Shown: positions 55,617 to 64,000 of the stretch, in pieces
Position numbering within the stretch: the first letter of the stretch is position 1
Layout: every line of letters starts with the position of its first letter
Assembly (NCBI GenBank): GCA_944990035.1
Contig: CALYLX010000159.1
Location: 1,054,001 to 1,118,000, forward strand
DNA from: Clitopilus passeckerianus
Taxonomy: Eukaryota; Basidiomycota; Agaricomycetes; Agaricales; Entolomataceae
DNA: 64,000 bases
Direction of reading: 5' to 3'
Program-made: the position numbers and the translations under genes
The notes under the pieces: model-generated
What the model saw: the letters and a program-made list of their open reading frames with translations, nothing else
What the model was told of the DNA's origin: nothing
Databases searched by the model: none

Positions 55617-58127
55617 ATGGAAGTCACAACGCCAGCAGGTGAATCCTCAGCAATCGATGCAACCGCCCAAACAATTCATTCTAAAGCGAAACGTGCAAGA
55701 AGACGACACCGATACAGTTCTAATGCCGCTGAAGCCCCGGCACCCTGTCTCATCGCGACGCTCCCAGTTGAACTCTTAGCAGAAATCCTTCAATTCACTG
55801 AATCGCCCAAGGATGTCCTAGCTGTGGCTCGGTCATGCAAGCACTTCTGCGACATTCTGGTCCATCCTGCCCAAAGCTTCATATGGAAAACCGTTCGCCA
55901 GTTGTATCCTGTACCACCACCTGATCCAATGTCTGTTTTCTCCGAGGTTGGGTATGCCTCCCTTCTATTTGATGGAGGGGATTGCACAGTGAGTTACAAG
56001 ATACTTTCTTTGGAGACGTCGATCTTATCCCTCTAGGTTTGCGGCAAATACACAGATAACCCTTCTATATCTTTGGTATTCAAGCCAGATTGTGCGAGCC
56101 AGACGTTAGTTCCCTGTCATACTCTCTGAAACTTTTATTGACATCTATCGTAGGGACACGATTGCAGGCTAAAGTTGGACGACTATTTCCGCCCATTCAA
56201 CTCCTCCCCGATCCGTACACCAGACAGTTCCCTGGCGGAAACGCTATACACTGTACAGCGGGACACCGACTTGGGAAGAAAACTGTTTGAGGTATTACCA
56301 TATGGTGAGACAGGACTATACAACAGTAAGCTACTCCTCGATAACTTTGTACTGTTTCGTGACTGAACTCTGGCGCAGTCGGTTAGTCATCTCTTCCCGC
56401 CGTTTCACTCAGACTGAGCATCTCTAGATCCCCTCTGGGTGACCGTTCGATGGTTTCCCGAACTCGCAACTCCTCAGGCTCAGTTAGATGCCTATTTACA
56501 GGTGATTTACCTACGAATCCCAACGATTACCCGGTTCTCAATATTCCATCCAGTCAAAAGCACCTCACAAGGAAAGGGTTGCTGCGTACATGACGGTAAT
56601 GCCCTCTCGGCTCCATCCTGGTTAAACAACTCATGAAAACATAGCTATGTCAACTACTCAAAGAGTGGACAAAGCACGTCCAGGCCAAACGTGTTGTTAT
56701 CAAAAGTCGCAATTCTACGCTGTAAGGTCTTTTTCACGTTTGTGATGAAGTCTATGCTCACCATTTTACGTTTCAGTCTGCACGATAGTTCCGTTAAATA
56801 TGGTTGGGATAAGAATGACCTAACGCATTTGACACAGTTTGGAGTACTCTTGCGAATCAAAAACAGTAGGCTTGAAACCATAGAGCAAGCTGGTATGTGC
56901 GCTCCCGCCCTTTGTAATTTCTAGCTTGACAAATGCGCTTGTTCTAGATTTTGACAAGATCAAGGACCAAGTGGACAGCGAGCTCATCAAACTGACGGAG
57001 AAGAGGCACAACCGGAATGCTGTCAATCTCTTCAAGGAAAATCACTACGACATAGCTCGACACTTCGACAGACTGCGTTCTGGTACTGAACATCACATCC
57101 TTCCGCCCCTCACCACATTCCGACAACTTCCCATCGTTTCAATGCTACAAGGCAAGCCCCACTCCTCAGAAACACCAAAGCCAATCGGTACATCCTTCAA
57201 GGACTCCGAATGGGTGAAGGCACAGTTGCAGAGCAATCTCGATGCTTGGAGAGAAAGGGCAAGGAGCGGGCTCGCTAGCGTCCTTGGATTTCCAAATTGG
57301 AAGACTGCTATCAAAACGACTCTGCATCCTGTTGAGAGGGTTACGGCCAGATTTAGATGCAAGAACTGTTCGAAAGTACCCTCCAGATATCGGGAAGATG
57401 AATGCTTTGATTTCGCCGGCGCCTGTGCCCATGACTGTGACGCAGCCAAGAAAAACTCAAAAGCACTCTGGAAGGCGGAGAACTTCGTAAAGGATGAAAA
57501 AGTAGGTGTCTTCTATTTTCGTGGTGACGCTCGACTCACAGTGCCCGAACAGGCGATCTCTGTGATTGAGCAACTGGCTCGATTAACGAACGTAGACACA
57601 TCTCTCGCCGGAGATAGTATTCTTGTGACAATACGCAATATTGCTTGTACAAGCTGCCAGCCTCCTCTCATGATTGACTGGCAATGCCTAGTAAGCCCTT
57701 CAATGGAACTCAGGACTCGTTGCTAACATTTAGGCCAGGTTGGACATTCTCACAGGCACGACAAGATGCAGCTACGAATAGCGTCTGCTACAGAAGACCT
57801 GTTGCTCATGACCTACAAGATCAAGCATGGCATAGTTAAAGAACACACGCGGCCTGGACAACATGCCCTGAAGAATCGACAGGAAATCACGTTTGGATGT
57901 CGCCACTGTACATTTACGAAGGTGGATTCGAGTGCTGTCGAGATTCCTCCAAACATAACGCCGCCCGTGCTGTTCTCATTCGATGGTCTCCGGTCACACC
58001 TCAAAGCGAAGTATGTGGCCGACTTTGATGACATCGCAGTACTGACCTGATGAGTTTTTCTAGGCATAAGATTCTGAATATACGAGACGAGGATATTATC
58101 CAAAAATCTAGAGTTATACCACTATAA
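55617..58127 (+). CDS. F-box protein with several Cys pairs
   Basis: Probably an SCF substrate adaptor. The F-box is CLIATLPVELLAEILQFTES followed by PKDVLAVARSCKHFCDILV. Many short exons continue (FRPFNSSPIRTPDSSLAETL, WVTVRWFPELATPQAQLDAY, LKEWTKHVQAKRVVIKSR). The C-terminal half has four Cys pairs: FRCKNCSK, CAHDC, NIACTSCQ and FGCRHCTF, so zinc binding is likely. The last intron (donor gtatgt after LKAK) leads to HKILNIRDEDIIQKSRVIPL and the stop at 58127. The start is uncertain: ATGs at 55512 and 55617 are both in frame, and the second gives a more usual N-terminus. No substrate can be inferred. Confidence 0.7.
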
Positions 58128-58350
58128 TATGCCAGAACGAAGTGGCCTTCCATTGTACTATTTCCCCCTAATTTTATTCTGTAGTCGGCGGGTGACTATG
58201 ATCACTTTCCTACCCAAAAAGGCAAAGCGCGAATCACGTCAACCTCAAATTCGCTTGTTGTTCGACATGGAGGACCCTTGCATTCAGTGTCATCCTGTTC
58301 GGTTCAACAGGCTCAACATGACAGGCGTCGTTCATTCAAAAATTGGGCGC

Positions 58351-58358
58351 TATATAAA
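58351..58358 (+). promoter_or_regulatory. TATA box of the first GH47 gene
   Basis: TATATAAA lies about 100 bases upstream of the ATG at 58460, the normal spacing for a highly transcribed fungal gene. Confidence 0.6.
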
Positions 58359-58459
58359 GACCCGGCCGTCACGCTGTGGTGCAAGTCTCAGACTTTCTCG
58401 TCAGCCTCCTGCCTCCTATTACCCCCACATTCGTTTGAAACATAGTCACTCCTTTATCC

Positions 58460-60932
58460 ATGTTTCCCAAGGCTTCACTCATTTGTCTTGGCGTCGCATA
58501 TTTCTCCGGATTCGCCCTTGGCGGGGTCGTCCAAAAGCCTGGCCTCGCGGTTCCCCAACAATACGCGTCCAACCTTGAGACTGTAGGAGGTATCTTCGAC
58601 AAAAGTTATTCTGCGTACCAGTATGTCGCCCTCTGTCCATTTTACGTATCTCACGGTACTGAATGATATGCGACTTTAGGAAATACGCCAAGGGACACGA
58701 CGATTTGCGACCTTTAAGCAAATGTGGGTATATGCGATTTAGTCGTGAATGCCAGGCTTATGTTTGGACCTCTTTTAGCTTCCTCCGATTCCCGTAATGG
58801 CTGGGGTGCGTACTTCTCTGTTGGTTTTCCAGCGTTTTCTGAACAGAGTTATAGGCGCGTCTTTGGTCGATGCTTTGACCACAATGGTGAGCTTTCTTTC
58901 CCAACTGATGTAGCCAGAGTCTGACAGCTTCTTACAGAAAGTCATGGGACGCAATGTATAAGGATTTACTACACAAGCTGTTAACTCGTGCTTACTCGAG
59001 ATGCAGAAACTCTTCGATGAAGCGGTCCAAGAAGTTGCAAAGACGGATTTCAGCCTGTCAAAGACAACCGATCCTGTCAGGTAACGGAACTTGAACGGCA
59101 CGAATAGCATGATCTAACTTTCTTACAGTGTCTTTGAAACCACTATCCGATACTTAGGTGGACTACTGAGTGCGTACGAACTCAACGGCAAGAAGGATGC
59201 CGTTCTCTTGGAAAAGGCGAAGGTTCTTGCAGACAAACTCGCTTTTGCTTGGACTGAGGTGGGTTCGTTAATCCCCCCAACATATACCCAGGCTGATGAA
59301 ATCATTCAGGGGAATGATATTCCTTACGGCCACATCGACTTCAAAACCAACACTCCAAACAAGGACACAGTGAGTATCAGGCCTAGGCCCCGGCGCATTT
59401 CTATACTGACAACATACCCAATTTCAGTCAAACATCGCTGAAGCTGGTACAGTAAGTCGTCAACCTGACCGCCAACGGTCTTGAAGCTAACAAGGATGGA
59501 CAACTTCATAGCTGACTCTTGAATGGGCGACCCTGTCCAAATATACCCACAACACGACCTATCAAGAATTGGCAGAGAAATCAGCACGCCGAATTATCAA
59601 AGCGGTTCGTTATTGCCCTACCGCTCTCTTAACAGTCGCCTGAACGTCTGCTTTCTAGCCCGCTCCTTTGCCAGGCCTACCTGCCCAAGGCATTGATCCG
59701 GGAGATAGCAGGCCTGTCGGCGGCTACGTCGTAGGTGGCATTATCTTGCTCTCTGCTCTTCTTCTCACAATATCTCTCAGACTTGGGGAGGAGGTTCAGA
59801 CAGCTATTTCGAATACCTGATCAAGTACGCGCGCTTGACAAACACAGATGACCCGACGTGGGCCGATACTTGGGCAACTGCAGTGGATTCATCTATCAAA
59901 ACACTCTTGAAGGTAGGCTCTGGTGTTCGTTGGGAGCCTGAGGATTCTGACTCGACTCTATAGACTTCGTCAGGAGGCAAATACGCTTACCTTGCGGACT
60001 ATGACTCCAACAAGCAAATTCGTCCTATCGGCTCCCACCTGGCGTGCTTCTATGGTGGAAATTGGATGCTTGGTATGTAATTCGACAGCTAACTTTGGTC
60101 TCCCGGAGCCTTTGAAGATTAAACACATTCCAGGCGGAAAGTTGATGAATAACCAGACCATGGTCGACATTGGTCTTCATTTGAACGACGGTTGCTGGAA
60201 TACCTACGCCAGTACCGCGTAAGTAATGATTTATCCGCGAAGAATCGTATAAATATCAGCTTTGTTCCAGGACTGGAATCGGCCCAGAGTCGTTCGCCTT
60301 CATCCCGGATCACGACGATTCCACGAGCGCGCCCCCAGCTGATCAAGTCGTCTTTAATTCAGCCCACGGTTTCTGGCCTACCACTCCTCTCTACTACCTT
60401 CGCCCTGAGGTGCTCGAGTCTAACTTCTATGCATGGCGCGTCACCGGCAACTCAATGTATCTCGACCGCGCTGCTCAAGCCATAAAAAGCTTCCAGGACC
60501 ACCTCCAGACCGACGAAGCATACGCCGGGATCATGAACGTCAATCAAGCAGACTCTCAGAAAATCGACACCATGGAGAGCTTCTGGTTTGCAGAAGTTCT
60601 TAAATACCTGTGAGCATGGTCTCGGTTGTCATCCACTCATGGCACTGCTAAAGTTGAATTTTTAGTTACCTTACTTTCGACAACCCATCCACCTACAGCC
60701 TTGACAAGTGTATGGAACTGCCTTCTTTTTTGCTCGTCCTTCCTTACTAATAACGTTTCTGCTCAAAGACGTCTTTAACACCGAGGCCCATCCCTTCGAA
60801 CTCCCGAAACCCAAACCCATGTACGGTACTGGGCGCCCAACTCCAACTTCAGACGATCACAAGACGTTCAGCCCTAGTGGAGGAGACGTTCCGACAGTAA
60901 GCCCGACCTTGCTACCACCCCTTGGAATTTGA
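58460..60932 (+). CDS. Secreted class I alpha-1,2-mannosidase (GH47)
   Basis: Trims alpha-1,2-mannose from N-glycans or external mannans; secreted forms occur in fungi. The ATG at 58460 opens a signal peptide ([20 protein letters not shown]). Exons separated by introns of about 50-60 bp give [68 protein letters not shown] and [20 protein letters not shown]. The conserved Cys pair is in [15 protein letters not shown] and [29 protein letters not shown] leads to the late motif [16 protein letters not shown], whose Thr binds the catalytic calcium. A Pro/Ser-rich tail ends at 60932, unless gtaagc at 60899 is used as a donor. The tandem paralogue follows at 62280. Confidence 0.88.
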
Positions 60933-61085
60933 GCAAGTATCTTGAGAGCCCGAGGAATGTTTGCCGCCCACATCCTTGCTTATTGTAGTACTGAATGTGA
61001 TTGTAGCGTAATTAACTAGTCATTATACAGTTCATGTCCACAAACGTGAGAGATACTGGATAATACAAGTTGAAGAAACATTGTA

Positions 61086-61171
61086 TGTCCCATGGCTTAG
61101 TTGGTTAAAGCGTCCGACTGTTAACCTCTTGATCAATCGGAAGATCGAGAGTTCAAGTCTCTCTGGGACAG
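61086..61171 (+). tRNA. tRNA-Asn (GTT) with a 12-nt intron
   Basis: The acceptor stem TGTCCCA pairs with TGGGACA over 7 bp. The D stem is GCTT/AAGC, the anticodon stem TCCGA/TCGGA, and the T arm GAGAGTTCAAGTCTCTC is perfect. The anticodon GTT (61120-61122) reads Asn codons. A 12-nt intron (61124-61135) sits one base after the anticodon, the canonical position in nuclear tRNA genes. The discriminator base is G, and TTTT at 61176 onwards can end Pol III transcription. The mature body is 74 nt before CCA addition. Confidence 0.9.
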
Positions 61172-62279
61172 TACACTTTTGCAATTTTTCCAGCACCGCC
61201 AATCAATCAACAGCTGAACAGCAATCTCCTTTGCGTCTGGCTACCATCTCCCTTCGACAGGTCAAAGAGGTATCTCTTCATCTTTCTGTCAGCATGTTTC
61301 CTTTTTTCCAGATCCGAATTGACCGACCGACAGACTTGCTTCTGATATCTTGTTCCATTTCAAGGTTGTCAAACCTGGACTCTGGTCGCTGGATGACGCT
61401 AAGCTTCTTTTGCGTGGTTTCTCTCCACAGAACATACAGATTACATCCTCAAGCGTAGGAGACCATGCGGCAACTGACCGCAAATTACTCTGTCTCGGAA
61501 TTGCTAAGGCAGTAAACTGGCATGGCAAGTCTCCCTACGTCAGCAAATCGGGATACTTCGGTCCGTTCAGCACGTCGAGCCTTGGTCACTGGAGCTGGCC
61601 TTATGGACACCATCCGACAGGCTTGAAACCCTTGAGATCACGTAGATGCTTCGGGCCCGCCCCCTCCTGGTCTTCCTGGCATGATCAACGCTCGGTTTGG
61701 GAGCTAATTCAGTGCTATGACCGCTCCCCACGCGTTGCTTCGATCACGAGCTGGAGGTGTATACCCTACATGTGATCCTCACAGAGAGAAGTGGGCTGTC
61801 TGCTTCGTCATGGCATGCGCTTGTAGCATACTACCTGCTTAGAACATATCATCCCTCCGCCCTCTTAAGCGATATGAGCTGGCGTCGTCCTTTCCGGCGG
61901 GTTGGCTGGCCACTCCAGGTGCTATACTCCTCTCGACAAGCTCGTTTGTGCATGTCTGGATGAAGCATAGACTTTTACAGCTGCATTCCATATCGGAATA
62001 ACGCACTTAAGGCGGTTTCTCTTTCTTTGATATCCCGTTATATCTTCGTTTATCGGGTAACTTTGAGTTCTTTTGTTGACTTTTCGATCATCATGGGAAC
62101 GACTCTCGAGACCTATTTTGGAACAATCCGCCAAAGCTTTTCGATACCCGAAGTCGACCTCGCGGTGATGGAAGCATACGCATCATGACCTTTCAGGTGG
62201 TCCCGATGCCTCTCTGGAAAATGGTTTAAAAGGCGGTTTCTGTCGACAAAAGCCGTGGTGCTCTGGCCCTTCATTCGTT
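61172..62279. other. Intergenic stretch between the tRNA and the second GH47 gene
   Basis: About 1.1 kb. The open frame at 61350-61775 plus has no recognisable content or splice support. A TATA-like TTTAAAA near 62223 lies about 55 bases upstream of the next start. Confidence 0.5.
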
Positions 62280-64000
62280 ATGGTTCGCCTCCATCATATC
62301 CCCGCCGTCGCTCTTGCTGCCTCCCCGGCTTTCGGAGCCTTGATTCAGAAACCAGACCTTGTTCTGCCATCCTCAGCTGCCGCAAACCGTGATGCTGTCA
62401 AGAAGATTTTCACAGACAGTTACACAGCGTACAAGTAAGTGTTGGTTATTGAAGGTCGTAATTAGTTGAATTCTAAGGCTATGACAGACAATATGCCTAT
62501 GGCCATGACGACCTGAGCCCCCTCAGTAAAAGTTTTTCGGACGGACGCAATGGCTGGGGTATGAATTTGCCTATCATCTGCTTCTCTCCCCATTCTAACT
62601 CGTGGTTTCAGGTGCCTCCATCGTCGATGCAATGAGTACCATGGTTTGTCGGTTTGTCGCAATGGTTGAATTACTCTAATGTTCTCCAACTCTAGTACAT
62701 CATGGGCCTCAACGTGAGCACTCGCCTGCCGTGGGGCACAACGACCATACTGACATTGATTCTAGGATCTTTTCACCGACGCTGTCAACTTCGTCGGCAA
62801 GATAGACTTTAGCAAATCCAAAACGCCCGATACCGTCAGGTGAGTAGGAAGAGCTTGGATCCACAAGTTACATGCTTGTCTGACTCGGAGACGGTTCTTG
62901 ATAGCGTCTTCGAAACCACAATTCGGTATCTCGGAGGGTTCCTCAGTGCTTATGAACTGAGCAATTTTCGCTACCCCATTCTCCTCACGAAGGCCAAGGA
63001 GGTGGCGGATAAAATGGCTTATGCTTGGGTCGGAGTAAGCTTGCATTTACTGGTTATTGAATGTGATTGACGAAAGCTGACGCACGTGAACAACGACAGA
63101 ACAATGATATTCCCTATGGTTTCCTCACTTTCGCCAGCAATACTCCGACGAAATCTAGCGTACGCCGACCCTTTCTGTTCAACCGCCGCATAAACTAAGT
63201 TCACCCACAGTCCAACATCGCAGAAGCTGGAACAGTACGTTGATCGACATTGATTGAAATTCCCCGCTTCTCACTTTCCGAAATTTATTTCGCTTCTTTC
63301 CCCATTCGACCATTGAATAGCTGGCTCTTGAGTGGGAAACGCTCTCAAAGTACACCAAGAATCAGACTTATGCCAATTTGGCAATCAAGTCGCTCCGCCA
63401 TATTGCCAACTTGGTATGTCACCTGAACCAAATTATGTGGTTCTCAGGAGCTAAATGTGTATTTTTCGTCGCGCCTACAGCCGGGACCACTCCCAGGTAT
63501 GTCGTGAATTGCGAAGACGCCCACGTTGTTCATTAGTCCCCGCAGGCCTTGCCGCTCAAGGCATCGATCCCACCAGTGGAAATTTCGTTGGAAGCTACGT
63601 GGTAAGTTCTGGTATGATTGCATTTCTTTTCACATTGCCTAACACGCTTTCTTGGCCAGACATGGGGAGGAGGATCTGACAGTTACTTCGAATACCTCAT
63701 CAAACATGCCCGACTCTCAAACACCAACGACAACATCTATGCCGATACTTGGCACACCGCCGTTGACTCATCTATCAAGAGCCTACTCCGAGTGAGTGAC
63801 TATTTATAAGAACCCTGTCAATGCATGGTTGGCTGACCTCTAGTCCTCCGCTCAAACTAGACCTCCACCGTTGGGAACCATGTCTATCTCGCAGACTTCG
63901 ATGGTTCGAAGATTCGCCATGTTAGTTCACACTTGGCATGCTTCCACGGCGGAAACTGGCTTATGGGTAAGCCCTCACCTCAGGCATTACAGACAATATT
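62280..64000 (+). CDS. Second secreted GH47 alpha-1,2-mannosidase, cut by the window end
   Basis: A paralogue of the gene at 58460 with the same exon plan. The ATG at 62280 gives a signal peptide (MVRLHHIPAVALAASPAFGA). It continues [112 protein letters not shown] and SSHLACFHGGNWLM. The window ends before the second conserved Cys and the calcium-binding NTEAHP motif. Part of the lid region differs from the first copy, so the two may differ in substrate. The pair is a tandem duplication separated by the tRNA-Asn gene. Confidence 0.88.

Noticed and set aside
61350..61775. Plus-strand frame of 141 residues downstream of the tRNA
   Set aside because: No recognisable content, and it lies where only intergenic sequence is expected.
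1..64000. CRISPR arrays, prophage or bacterial operons
   Set aside because: No regularly spaced repeats or bacterial-type gene order are seen; genes are intron-rich and fungal.

Overview
The window reads as nuclear DNA of a filamentous basidiomycete, most likely an Agaricomycete. Genes lie on both strands. Most are split by short introns (about 47-75 bp) with GT..AG ends and a CTNAY-type branch point a few bases before the acceptor. Protein content is fungal: an Rrm4-type endosomal mRNA transporter, Erg6, an Egt1-type sulfoxide synthase, secreted GH47 mannosidases, F-box proteins and a Dal5-like permease. There is no bacterial, viral or CRISPR signal.

Layout. 1-8 kb: a hypothetical membrane protein and a long Ser-rich protein, then about 2 kb with no gene I can support. 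8-14 kb: three diverged copies of a dispersed repeat, plus a collapsed duplicate of the neighbouring locus that carries the 3' end of the mitochondrial ribosomal protein gene mL59 as a pseudogene fragment; one multi-exon gene of unknown function lies between them. 14-25.5 kb: housekeeping genes (mL59, Yra1/ALYREF, Aip1, an Rrm4-like RNA-binding protein with three RRMs and three MLLE-type domains, a 95-residue secreted protein, the spindle-checkpoint protein Mad3). 26-28.3 kb: an ACS-family MFS permease. 29-32.3 kb: two paralogous secreted proteins, one intact and one decayed and split by a 388-bp insertion flanked by a 6-bp direct repeat. 33-35 kb: a PP2C-type phosphatase with a 2-nt frame break in its GDS motif.

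36-40 kb: an Egt1-like enzyme that keeps the iron-binding DinB and sulfatase-modifying-factor parts but only a stub of the methyltransferase domain, followed by ERG6. 40-50 kb: a Gln/Pro-rich unknown, a type I membrane protein, a Tlg1/syntaxin-6-type SNARE, and a long nuclear protein with a partial PHD finger and a chromodomain. 50-54 kb: a frame-broken F-box gene and an FMO pseudogene. 54-64 kb: Sec20, an F-box protein with several Cys pairs, and two tandem GH47 mannosidase genes with an intron-containing tRNA-Asn between them; the second runs off the window.

Two of the genes serve vesicle traffic (Tlg1-like and Sec20) and two serve mRNA export and transport (Yra1 and Rrm4-like). They are not an operon; co-location is probably incidental. 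Exon boundaries were assigned by eye from splice sites and protein similarity. Several genes between 33 and 54 kb carry frame breaks. Decay and assembly error cannot be separated from this sequence alone, although the nonsense codons and the insertion argue for real decay in at least two of them.
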